From contig JBASGW010000078.1 of NCBI GenBank assembly GCA_049653745.1, forward strand, positions 1 through 38,057: a stretch of DNA of 38,057 nt. Direction: 5' to 3'. Source of the DNA: CANDYO01 sp049653745 (GTDB taxonomy: Bacteria > Pseudomonadota > Alphaproteobacteria > Rickettsiales > CANDYO01). The number at the start of each line of letters is the position of its first letter. Position 1 is the stretch's first letter. The position numbers were made by a program, and so were the translations under genes. The notes under the pieces were generated by a model. The model had not been told where the DNA came from, did not search any database, and saw nothing but the letters and a program-made list of their open reading frames with translations. Positions 1 through 7,346 of the stretch are shown here, in pieces.

Positions 1-477
1 GTCATAGATTTACTTAAAGAGTTAGAAATTGATCAGTTTTCTCATGACCCAAGCGCTAAAGAAGGAATAATAGCTAATATTGATACTCAGAAATTTAAAT
101 TAAGTGGCGGACAAATGCAAAAAATTGCTATAATTCAGGCAATTTTGAATAAGCCTGATATCCTTATTATGGATGAGAATTTTGCAGGTTTAGATGAATC
201 TTCTGTAATTAAAGCACAAGAAATACTTGTTAAATATTTAGGTAATAGCACTATTTTGGTGGTAGACCATAAAGCACTTAGCAATAACTATAATAATTTT
301 TACGATGCTGAAATAAATTTTCATGATGGTATAGCCACATTTTCTAAAGATATTAATAACAGTGAAGATGGTGATGCTGATCAAAACCCCATAGAACCAC
401 TCAACATAATTGCTGACGAAAATAATAATATTGTTAGTCAGTTAGCAGGAGAATGCAATGCAAATGAAGAATGTTAA
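1..477 (+). CDS. ABC transporter ATP-binding protein, C-terminal part (5' end outside window)
   Basis: The frame is open from base 1, so the gene begins upstream. Visible are the ABC signature LSGGQ at about 103-117, a Walker B strand ending ILIMDE, the D-loop AGLD and an H-loop histidine in VVDH. These are the second half of an ABC nucleotide-binding domain that hydrolyses ATP to drive transport. The first codon of the longest ATG frame (115) falls inside the signature motif and cannot be the true start. After the H-loop a short acidic, Asn-rich tail of about 60 residues replaces any further recognised domain. Walker A and any membrane domain would lie upstream, so the substrate and subfamily cannot be told. 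The family is certain; the specific role is not. Confidence 0.85.
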   Translation, partial: VIDLLKELEIDQFSHDPSAKEGIIANIDTQKFKLSGGQMQKIAIIQAILNKPDILIMDENFAGLDESSVIKAQEILVKYLGNSTILVVDHKALSNNYNNFYDAEINFHDGIATFSKDINNSEDGDADQNPIEPLNIIADENNNIVSQLAGECNANEEC

Positions 478-500
478 ACAAAGCATCATAATAGCTTTGT
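478..500 (+). terminator. Possible hairpin terminator after the ABC gene
   Basis: A perfect 7-bp inverted repeat (ACAAAGC / GCTTTGT, loop 9 nt) starts at the base after the stop codon of the ABC gene. The sequence that follows is AT-rich but has no clean T-run, so it is only a weak candidate for an intrinsic terminator. Confidence 0.3.
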
Positions 501-596
501 ATAACTTTTAACTAGTAAAGTGCAGCATAATATGTTATAAACCTTACTCTATTATTAATAATTCATTATTCACCCTCAATTTATTTAGTAAAAATT

Positions 597-2414
597 ATGT
601 CTAATATCAGAAACTTAGCAATTATAGCTCACGTTGATCACGGTAAAACAACTATGATCGATTCAATGTTTAATCAATCAGGAGTGTTTAGAGAAAATCA
701 ACATAGAGCCGAAAGAGCTATGGATTCTAACGATCTTGAAAAAGAAAGAGGAATCACCATTTTAGCTAAATGCACATCAATTAAATTGAAAGATGTTCAG
801 CTAAACATTGTTGACACTCCAGGCCACGCAGACTTTGGTGGCGAAGTGGAACGCGTTTTATCAATGGTTGATGGTGTATTGCTTTTAGTAGATGCTGCTG
901 AAGGGCCAATGCCTCAAACTAAATTTGTACTTACCAAAGCTTTAAGCTTAGGCTTAAATCCAATTGTGGTAATTAACAAAGTTGATCGTTCAGACGCTAG
1001 AGTTAATGAAGTATTAGATGAAATATTCGATCTTTTTGTAGCTTTAGATGCTAATAATGACCAATTAAATTTCCCAGTAGCATATGCTTCAGGTAGGGCT
1101 GGGTGGGCTTCTTTAGAACAAGATGAAAAAGGTGAAAATTTAGAGCCTTTATTTCAGTTAATTAAAGAACATGTACCATCACCGAAAGTAGATAAAGAAG
1201 CTCCATTTTCAATGCTTGCAACCATTTTAGATCACGACCCTTATTTAGGTAGAATGCTTACTGGAAAAATTTATAGTGGTATAGCAACACTTAACATGCC
1301 AGTAAAAATTCTAAATATCAGCGGCGAGCAAGTTGAACAAGGAAGATTAACTAAATTATTTGTATTCCGTGGTGTTGAAAAAGTTGCTGTGGAGCGCGCT
1401 GAAGCTGGTGATATTGTGGCTATAGCAGGATTAGTGAAAGGTTCGGTTGCAGATACTATCTGTGCTTTAGAAGCAAATCAACCAATTGCTTCCACTCCTA
1501 TTGATCCACCAACAATGTCTATCACGCTAACAGTAAATAATTCACCATTTGCTGGAACTGAAGGAAGCAAAGTAACTTCAAGAGTTATTGGTGAAAGACT
1601 TTTCAAAGAAGCCGAAATCAATGTGGCAATAAAAGTTACTGAAGCCGATACCAAAGATTCATTTGAAGTTGGTGGTCGCGGAGAATTACAGCTTGGCGTA
1701 CTTCTTGAAACAATGCGTCGTGAAGGCTTTGAACTATCAGTATCAAGACCAAAAGTTCTTTTTCATAAAGATGAGAATGGCACTGTATTAGAACCAATTG
1801 AAGAAGCATTTGTAGATGTTGATGAAGAATTTAGTGGAATTGTTGTTGAAAAACTAACCTTACGTAAAGGCGAATTGCAAGACATGCGTCCATCAGGCGG
1901 CGGTAAAACTAGATTAACTTTCCACATCCCTTCACGTGGCTTAATTGGTTATCAAGGTGAATTTTTAACTGACACTCGTGGAACCGGAATCATGAACCGC
2001 TTATTCCATGGTTATGGCCCTTACCGCGGAAAAATTGAAGGCAGAAGAAATGGCGTACTTATTTCTATGGAAAATGGTGTTACCACCTCTTATGCATTAT
2101 GGAATTTAGAAGAACGTGGAATTCTTTTTGTTAATCCACAAGAAAAAGTATATTCTGGAATGATTATTGGTCAACATAGCCGTGATAATGATTTAGAAAT
2201 TAATCCAATCAGAGGAAAGCAACTAAGTAATATTAGAACAACTTCTAAGGATGAAGCAATTAAACTAACCCCTCCTAAATCTATGAATTTAGAACAGGCT
2301 ATTGCTTATATAGAATCTGATGAATTAGTGGAAATAACCCCTAAAACTATTAGAATTAGAAAAAGATACTTAGATTCTACCGAAAGGAAAAGGCACTCAA
2401 GAACTGAAAAATAA
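597..2414 (+). CDS. typA: Ribosome-associated translational GTPase TypA/BipA
   Basis: Full-length (605 residues, normal for the family) translational GTPase of the EF-G superfamily. It binds the ribosome and supports assembly and stress adaptation. The G domain shows the P-loop AHVDHGKT at residues 11-18, the switch I threonine in RGITI, DTPGH and NKVD. The later part carries the EF-G-like domains with the GRGELQLG and RGLIGYQGEF segments typical of BipA. The ATG at 597 puts the P-loop at the usual distance from the N terminus. No clear Shine-Dalgarno sequence precedes it. It is a single gene, followed by a strong symmetric hairpin at 2428-2460. Confidence 0.97.
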   Translation: MSNIRNLAIIAHVDHGKTTMIDSMFNQSGVFRENQHRAERAMDSNDLEKERGITILAKCTSIKLKDVQLNIVDTPGHADFGGEVERVLSMVDGVLLLVDAAEGPMPQTKFVLTKALSLGLNPIVVINKVDRSDARVNEVLDEIFDLFVALDANNDQLNFPVAYASGRAGWASLEQDEKGENLEPLFQLIKEHVPSPKVDKEAPFSMLATILDHDPYLGRMLTGKIYSGIATLNMPVKILNISGEQVEQGRLTKLFVFRGVEKVAVERAEAGDIVAIAGLVKGSVADTICALEANQPIASTPIDPPTMSITLTVNNSPFAGTEGSKVTSRVIGERLFKEAEINVAIKVTEADTKDSFEVGGRGELQLGVLLETMRREGFELSVSRPKVLFHKDENGTVLEPIEEAFVDVDEEFSGIVVEKLTLRKGELQDMRPSGGGKTRLTFHIPSRGLIGYQGEFLTDTRGTGIMNRLFHGYGPYRGKIEGRRNGVLISMENGVTTSYALWNLEERGILFVNPQEKVYSGMIIGQHSRDNDLEINPIRGKQLSNIRTTSKDEAIKLTPPKSMNLEQAIAYIESDELVEITPKTIRIRKRYLDSTERKRHSRTEK

Positions 2415-2427
2415 TTTTATTATTACT

Positions 2428-2460
2428 AGTATTAAGGCTTAATTTTTAAGCCTTAATACT
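2428..2460. terminator. Bidirectional hairpin between convergent typA and acetyltransferase
   Basis: Perfect 14-bp inverted repeat (AGTATTAAGGCTTA / TAAGCCTTAATACT) with a 5-nt loop, lying between the convergent stop codons at 2414 and 2498. The symmetric placement suggests a shared terminator. The T-run is poor on the plus side and somewhat better on the minus side. Confidence 0.6.
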
Positions 2461-2497
2461 GCTAACTCTCTTTGCAATACCATCCTAAAATAAATTC

Positions 2498-3127
2498 TTA
2501 TAATTCTCCATTAATATGTTTTTGCCATAGAGTTTCAACATCAGCACATCTCAAATGCTTTAAGTTATTTTTTAGAGCGTCAATATCCCAATCCCACCAT
2601 TTTATTTCTAATAATTTGCTAATATCTTGATCATTAAAACGTTTTTTAATTAATTTAGCAGGATTCCCACCCCAAATTTCATAGGGCCCAACATTTTTAG
2701 TTACCACGGCTCTTGCTGCAATAACTGCTCCATCTGCAATCTTAACTCCTGGCATAATTAAACTTTCAGCCCCAAGCCACACATCATTACCTATAATAGT
2801 ATTTCCTTTCCATTGCTGGCCATGAAAATTGTTGTTATCTAGACCAATTAAAGGATGAACAGCAATCCAATTATAGTTATGCCCCTGGGTGCCACACATC
2901 ATAAATTGCACTCCTGTGGCAATAGAGCAATATTTCCCTATAATTAATTGGTCAATATCTTCAGGATTTGATTTATTATCTATCTCATCTAAATACATCA
3001 CGCATTCTTCAAATTTCTTACCATGATAATAGCCAGCATAATAAGACCCTTCTCCCACTATAATATGCTTGCATTTGATATCATCTTTAATAATTACTGA
3101 CTCTCGATAATGCTTAAACGGGTTCAT
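2498..3127 (-). CDS. CatB/Vat-like xenobiotic O-acetyltransferase (left-handed beta-helix)
   Basis: A 209-residue protein matching in length and layout the hexapeptide-repeat xenobiotic acetyltransferases (type B chloramphenicol and streptogramin acetyltransferases). These move acetyl from acetyl-CoA to a hydroxyl. Visible are IGKYCSIATGVQF, a histidine at residue 83 in GTQGHNY at the place of the catalytic His, the hexapeptide run IGNDVWLG...IMPGVKIADGAVIAARAVVTKNV, and GNPAKLIKKRF near the end. It stands alone, convergent with typA. Family members also include antibiotic-inactive sugar or lipid acetyltransferases, so resistance cannot be claimed. In a host-restricted bacterium it may be horizontally acquired, but base composition looks like that of its neighbours. 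Confidence 0.85.
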   Translation of the reverse strand: MNPFKHYRESVIIKDDIKCKHIIVGEGSYYAGYYHGKKFEECVMYLDEIDNKSNPEDIDQLIIGKYCSIATGVQFMMCGTQGHNYNWIAVHPLIGLDNNNFHGQQWKGNTIIGNDVWLGAESLIMPGVKIADGAVIAARAVVTKNVGPYEIWGGNPAKLIKKRFNDQDISKLLEIKWWDWDIDALKNNLKHLRCADVETLWQKHINGEL

Positions 3128-3235
3128 CTATTTTAACCTTTTAAATTGTTGCTTTGTTCTGAACATTAAACTTTATATTTTCTAATAAAAACAATAAATT
3201 ATTAAAAATTCTTTATTATAACCTAATAATTTAAA

Positions 3236-3264
3236 TTGACAAGCAGCTAGAGTTACTCTAAATA
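3236..3264 (+). promoter_or_regulatory. Predicted sigma70 promoter of the 3307 gene
   Basis: A consensus -35 TTGACA at 3236-3241 is followed after 17 nt by TAAATA at 3259-3264. A Shine-Dalgarno AGGTG at 3295-3299 lies 7 nt before the ATG at 3307. The -35 is perfect and the -10 is weak. Confidence 0.5.
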
Positions 3265-3306
3265 TATTAAGTATATATAAACATTACAAATTATAGGTGT
3301 AAAATT

Positions 3307-3939
3307 ATGGGCGATTGTATCGAAATAGAAGTAAAAGAAGCTAATACAATAATTATAGGTTGCGTTCAAAATCAAAATAGCAAAACTAGCCTAACAAATG
3401 ACGACTTAAAACAAATATATACAGATACCAAAAAAAACCAATTTCTTTATAAACATGCAGATTCTATAAAACTAATGGATGTCAGTAGAAGCATTGGCAA
3501 TGGGCCAGAACAACTTACTATTGGACAAAGCGAACAATCATCAAAAAATTACTTTCAATTGCAAACTGTTGATTCTAGTGATAGCCAATTAATAGAAGCT
3601 AGCACAGCATTACAAAATGGCGCCATTAGCCTTTTTAAAGAAATAAACAAAACAAACTATGTGTATGTCTTTGCTACATCTGAATTTGAATTAAAAGAAG
3701 AATGTAAGAAAGAAATTATAAAACTTAATCTTCCTAAAGAAATAGAAGATTCTTATTTAGCAAAAAGTTATAAAGATCTTGATGATTTTTCATTCGAGGA
3801 GTACGTTATTACAGGAAAAGAATTTGGACCTAAAGTTCACGCACTTAGACATGGTATTAACATTGCAGAATTAGATTATAATCAAAAATTAATTTCAGGT
3901 GATATAGACAATTTTGAAAATGCTATAGTTTTATATTAA
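3307..3939 (+). CDS. Unrecognised soluble protein (210 aa)
   Basis: I do not recognise this protein. It is 210 residues, with no signal peptide or membrane segment, and is rich in Lys, Asn, Ser and Glu. The middle (about residues 65-105) is Gln/Ser-rich and likely disordered. The second half looks alpha/beta, with a hydrophobic strand NYVYVFATSEFEL followed by a charged helix. It starts at an ATG with a good Shine-Dalgarno (AGGTG, 7 nt upstream) and has its own likely promoter, so it is probably expressed as a single gene. It is followed by an intergenic repeat element that has a related copy after rpmA. Lineage-restricted accessory proteins of this kind are common in intracellular bacteria, but no function is supported. 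Confidence 0.75.
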   Translation: MGDCIEIEVKEANTIIIGCVQNQNSKTSLTNDDLKQIYTDTKKNQFLYKHADSIKLMDVSRSIGNGPEQLTIGQSEQSSKNYFQLQTVDSSDSQLIEASTALQNGAISLFKEINKTNYVYVFATSEFELKEECKKEIIKLNLPKEIEDSYLAKSYKDLDDFSFEEYVITGKEFGPKVHALRHGINIAELDYNQKLISGDIDNFENAIVLY

Positions 3940-3944
3940 ATTGT

Positions 3945-4056
3945 TATAGCATTTCTTAAATAAATAATACAATGAGCATAATCGCAAATTGTATTAAAAT
4001 TGTATATTAGCAACGAGAGAAGCAATACTAGCATTTAATAATAAAACTTGGTATAA
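3945..4056. repeat. Dispersed intergenic repeat, copy 1
   Basis: This stretch shares an ordered set of blocks with 21975-22090. They are an identical 17-mer (TAAATAATACAATGAGC at 3961-3977 and 21998-22014), then GCATAAT, then GAGAAG, TAGCATTTA and ACTT-GTATA in the same order and similar spacing. Blocks between them have diverged. Both copies lie downstream of a plus-strand gene. No protein is evident in either. Confidence 0.6.
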
Positions 4057-4070
4057 CTTCTCTCTTTTTA
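4015..4070 (+). terminator. Hairpin with T-tract at the end of repeat copy 1
   Basis: GAGAGAAG (4015-4022) and CTTCTCTC (4057-4064) form a perfect 8-bp stem. Four further pairs can form inside it (ATAC/GTAT) after two mismatches. TTTTTA follows immediately. The loop is long (about 22-34 nt), so it is a plausible but not textbook terminator for the 3307 gene. Confidence 0.45.
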
Positions 4071-4234
4071 TAATCATTGAGCCTACTCTCTCTCCTTTCA
4101 TAATCTTTTATCTTTAGACTTACTTAAGGCATAAAAAGCTAAAATTAATAAAACTGTTGATTTCTAATAAAATTTCTTTAAAATTCTTTAAACTTTTTAT
4201 TTACATTTTAATAATTACACAGGGGTGCCACAAC

Positions 4235-5224
4235 ATGCCAACTAAATCTGAAAAATATGAATTATTACAAGAAAGATACTTCGGAAATCATGGACTTAAT
4301 TTAATTTGGAATAATCTTCCAAATATAAAAGAACTTGCCAATAATGTTGTTTGGAGAGTGGCGTCCATAGAAATACCTGCAGAATTTTATCTTCCAGAAT
4401 TAGGGAAAGATCCTTTTCAAAAAGAATTTCTTTTTAACGGAGTTAACGTTCTCTCTGCCATTACTTCTACTAAATTATCAATTCCTATTGGAAGCAGTAA
4501 TACAACTTACTCGGAAGATCATCTGCTCTATGCAATATATAGAGCAGGAGGTAAACTAGCTTTAGTTTCTGGGTCTTATGGAGCTAAAGTAATATTTCCT
4601 TCTCTACCAGAAAACTTTGTTAAACATACCTCAACAGCAAGTAATTTTATCGTAGATCCTTACTTAAGAAATATTCCTCTTAGAAATGAATTATTACAAA
4701 AAAATTCCACTGCGGATGTTAATTCACAAGAATTTAATGTGATAGCTTTAACAGGAGGAGTAATTAGAACCATTGGATCGTGGATTGGAGCAGAAATAAC
4801 TAGAACATCTATCTCACCTTTTGTTCAAAAAAATATAATTTTTCCTCTTGGGTCCATTATATTACAAAAAGATCAGCAAAAGCTTGCTGATGAGTATGGA
4901 GATAAAAATAGCAACCCTCTTAAAAGAATAGTGGATTCTAGCAAAGAAGGAGTTTTTCCTTTTGTAAAAACCGTAATTTATGAGGTAGGAGCCAAAGTTG
5001 CTCTACAAGTTACTAACGCTCCTTTCTTTATGATTCCATCTAGAGGAACTGGAGGTGTATTTGAAGATTTCGCTGTTCATTACATAACACCAGATGATGA
5101 AAAAACTATAGAAGGAGAAAATAATTCCGTTTCCAAAAACTCAATTGATTCAGAAAATAGATCAATTGAAGTAGTTGGAAAAGATTCTAGTGAAATTATA
5201 AATTTAGATCATAATGAACTATAG
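4235..5224 (+). CDS. Unrecognised protein, possibly a lipoprotein if started upstream
   Basis: Not recognised. The ATG at 4235 is chosen because AGGGG lies 9 nt upstream, a strong Shine-Dalgarno in such AT-rich DNA, giving 329 residues. The frame also opens further up. From a TTG at 4157 it would add 26 residues (Lys-rich, then FFKLFIYILIITQGC) that look like a signal peptide with a weak lipobox-like cysteine. That would make it a 355-residue exported lipoprotein. The body has glycine-rich hydrophobic segments (ALTGGVIRTIGSWIGAEI; IIFPLGSIIL) that may touch membranes, and a Glu/Ser/Asn-rich, probably disordered tail. It ends in front of a 13-bp hairpin shared with dut. Confidence 0.7.
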   Translation: MPTKSEKYELLQERYFGNHGLNLIWNNLPNIKELANNVVWRVASIEIPAEFYLPELGKDPFQKEFLFNGVNVLSAITSTKLSIPIGSSNTTYSEDHLLYAIYRAGGKLALVSGSYGAKVIFPSLPENFVKHTSTASNFIVDPYLRNIPLRNELLQKNSTADVNSQEFNVIALTGGVIRTIGSWIGAEITRTSISPFVQKNIIFPLGSIILQKDQQKLADEYGDKNSNPLKRIVDSSKEGVFPFVKTVIYEVGAKVALQVTNAPFFMIPSRGTGGVFEDFAVHYITPDDEKTIEGENNSVSKNSIDSENRSIEVVGKDSSEIINLDHNEL

Positions 5225-5232
5225 TAGTTAGT

Positions 5233-5277
5233 TATTAGCAGAAAATTCTAAATGGGGTTTTCTGCTAATATAATTTT
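5233..5277 (+). terminator. Intrinsic terminator between the 4235 gene and dut
   Basis: A perfect 13-bp inverted repeat (5233-5245 and 5258-5270, sequence TATTAGCAGAAAA and its complement) with a 12-nt loop is followed by TAATTTTT. It starts 9 nt after the stop of the 4235 gene and abuts the stop of the convergent dut gene, so it may serve both. Confidence 0.7.
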
Positions 5278-5723
5278 TAAACCCCAGTAGATCCAAACCC
5301 ACCTTGTCCACGAGTAGTTTCATCTAAATCATCAACTAAATTCATTTTAGCTTGAACATATGGAGCAATAATCATTTGCGCAATTCTCATGCCACGAGTT
5401 ATATTGAAATCTTCTTCACCCAAATTAATTAAAACCACTCCAATTTCTCCACGATAATCAGCATCAATGGTTCCTGGAGTATTCAATACTGTGATGCCAT
5501 TTTTTAAAGCAAGGCCAGATCTTGGACGAATTTGCGCTTCATGACCATCAGGCAGAGCAATGGCTATTCCTGCAGGCACTAAAACCCTATGTCCTTTTTT
5601 AAGAATAATATCTTTATCAATTGCCGCCATTAAATCCATACCGGCGCTATGAGAAGTGGCATAAGCTGGTAAATTTAAATCTTTTCCATGTGGTAATTGT
5701 TTTATTGAAATGTTTATAGTCAT
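5277..5723 (-). CDS. dut: Deoxyuridine 5'-triphosphate nucleotidohydrolase (dUTPase)
   Basis: Trimeric dUTPase that hydrolyses dUTP to dUMP and pyrophosphate, keeping uracil out of DNA and supplying dTMP synthesis. All five conserved motifs are present in order: HSAGMDL (residues 25-31), PRSGLALKNGI, GTIDADYRGEIGV with the catalytic aspartate, RIAQMII, and the C-terminal arm RGQGGFGSTG that closes over the substrate. Its 148 residues are normal. It is transcribed alone and converges with the 4235 gene, sharing the terminator hairpin. Confidence 0.97.
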   Translation of the reverse strand: MTINISIKQLPHGKDLNLPAYATSHSAGMDLMAAIDKDIILKKGHRVLVPAGIAIALPDGHEAQIRPRSGLALKNGITVLNTPGTIDADYRGEIGVVLINLGEEDFNITRGMRIAQMIIAPYVQAKMNLVDDLDETTRGQGGFGSTGV

Positions 5724-5886
5724 AATAATGCTCCTAAATATAATTATAATCGAATAATAATTCTATTGCTTTAATAACACAAGATTTATAATAACTAACT
5801 ATCTTTATTTAAAAAATTATTGATTTTTTAATACTTTGATGATACATAAATTTATATAAATTAATTTATAATCTGTGGTTATAAAT

Positions 5887-6333
5887 ATGAATGATACTCT
5901 TAATCAAGACATTTCATCATTAGAAATGAAACAAAAATATAAAAAAGAACTTAATGGTACCACCATAATAAAATACTATCTTGACTTTAATTTACAAACA
6001 CAAAAAGAAATATTCCAAGGATTAGGAGCCTCATCACCCCTTCCTTCATTTCTTGAATTTGGTACATTTTGTACAATTAAAGAGAATTTTAAAATACAAT
6101 CTGAAGGACAGTTTTTTGTTAAAGCCTCTTCATATCAAAATCATCAAGATTTAGCTTATGCAAAACAATTAGCAATAGAAGATGATTTAAGATATAAATT
6201 ATTTCATAATCAATTAAATGACAGTTCTTGCCCTGAAATATATAATGTAACCAGTCTATTAGCTCCAGACTATCCAAGTTTATCAATCTTTTGTATTAGA
6301 ATCAAAAAGCATTACAGAATTATATGGAAGTAA
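5887..6333 (+). CDS. N-terminal fragment of a frameshifted serralysin-like protein
   Basis: 148 residues from the ATG at 5887 (a GTG at 5875 in the same frame is less likely). The first about 135 residues read as normal protein. The last 13 (from CIRIKK on) look like out-of-frame translation. If one T of the run TTTT at 6289-6292 is removed, the frame passes smoothly into the next coding stretch: ...PSLSIF then VLESKSITELYGSK. I therefore read this as the front part of the gene continuing to 7318. This part has no motif I can name. A consensus TATAAT lies at 5867-5872, but without a good -35. Confidence 0.6.
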   Translation: MNDTLNQDISSLEMKQKYKKELNGTTIIKYYLDFNLQTQKEIFQGLGASSPLPSFLEFGTFCTIKENFKIQSEGQFFVKASSYQNHQDLAYAKQLAIEDDLRYKLFHNQLNDSSCPEIYNVTSLLAPDYPSLSIFCIRIKKHYRIIWK

Positions 6334-6391
6334 AAATAAGAATGTAAACCTAGAAGCAATTGCCTTTAAAGATTTTCAAGAATTATTAGAA

Positions 6392-7318
6392 ATGTTCAAG
6401 TTATTTAAATCAACAAATAGCGAAGAGATATCCACAGTTAGCAACATGCTAGACTATTCTTTTAAAACTTTCTTTGAGAAAAATAGTAATATTATCTTCT
6501 CAAAAGTCAATAATGCTCACAAAGCAAATCTTGCAATAATTCCATATAAAGGCGAAAATATTGATTCATTTGTTGCTGATATCAAAGTCTTTCAAGAAGA
6601 AGAAATTCAAAAAATGTTTTTATTTCTTCCAATTTTTAATGAATCTAAAGATCCTACCTCAATAAATGATTACGCTCACGGGTTGGCGCATATTTTTCTT
6701 GATCATCCTTGTAAAAATTATTATCCATGCGCAAAAGGATCAGTGCAAGCTAGAACTCCCAATATCGAATATTTAACTATTATGTCTCAGAAAACTACTA
6801 TTGACATTTCAAACTCCACGATTAATCCTGATACTCAAATTATACAATCACTATTACCTTGGGATATTGCTGCTATAAGAAATGGCTATGGCATGCCAAT
6901 CCCACAAGACACTACTTATTACTTGAATGATCTAAATAACTTAAAAGAAATATTTTCAGTAGATCTTTATAATAACACTTTAATCACTCTATCTTCAGTT
7001 GGTTATAATATAATTAATGCTGAATCAGTTAAATTTTACGCGATTGATCTTCGATATGATACTTTGTCTAACATTACCAATCATAATATTTCATTAAAGT
7101 TTATACTTAGCTATGATACTGAAATTTCTGAAATAATAGTTAATAGTCCAGGTAGCATTATTTTAAATCCTAACTATCCAACTAATATAAGTATAACTAA
7201 CAAAGATTATAGTTTTAACTTGCTAGATTCAGAGCAATGTCCTGAATATAATTATGGCTCTGAGTTAATTCAAATTTATAATTATAATGAATCTATTCAC
7301 GATATTTATTTTGCATAG
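6392..7318 (+). CDS. C-terminal fragment of serralysin-like protein with degenerate active site
   Basis: 308 residues from the ATG at 6392, but the frame is open and protein-like back to at least 6263, so this ATG is probably internal to an older gene. It holds the catalytic-domain landmarks of an M10/serralysin fold in degraded form: HGLAH...DHP for HExxHxxGxxH, IMSQ for the Met-turn, and LLPWDIAAIRNGYG. After about residue 190 it becomes an Asn/Ile/Ser-rich beta-type region where serralysins carry the C-terminal beta-roll. I see no clear GGxGxDxxx calcium repeats. It could be translated as an inactive remnant protein. Confidence 0.65.
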   Translation: MFKLFKSTNSEEISTVSNMLDYSFKTFFEKNSNIIFSKVNNAHKANLAIIPYKGENIDSFVADIKVFQEEEIQKMFLFLPIFNESKDPTSINDYAHGLAHIFLDHPCKNYYPCAKGSVQARTPNIEYLTIMSQKTTIDISNSTINPDTQIIQSLLPWDIAAIRNGYGMPIPQDTTYYLNDLNNLKEIFSVDLYNNTLITLSSVGYNIINAESVKFYAIDLRYDTLSNITNHNISLKFILSYDTEISEIIVNSPGSIILNPNYPTNISITNKDYSFNLLDSEQCPEYNYGSELIQIYNYNESIHDIYFA

Positions 7319-7346
7319 TTTTAGAAAAATAAAATTAATCAACTAT

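Larger units (their letters stand above)
5887..7318 (+). pseudogene. Broken serralysin-type (M10) metallopeptidase gene
   Basis: Joining the two frames across the T-run at 6289-6292 gives a protein of about 476 residues, the usual serralysin size. Serralysin hallmarks appear in order. A FSKVNNAHKANLAIIPY segment matches the strand before the active site. YAHGLAHIFLDHP at 6671-6709 matches the zinc-binding helix. TIMSQ with Met at 6782 matches the Met-turn, and PWDIAAIRNGYG at 6857-6892 matches the family's DIAAIQxLYG segment. The zinc motif is damaged: Glu of HExxH is Gly, one residue including the following Gly is missing, and the Met-turn Tyr is Gln. Both the frameshift and these changes point to an inactive gene. 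Sequencing error would explain only the frameshift. Confidence 0.65.
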
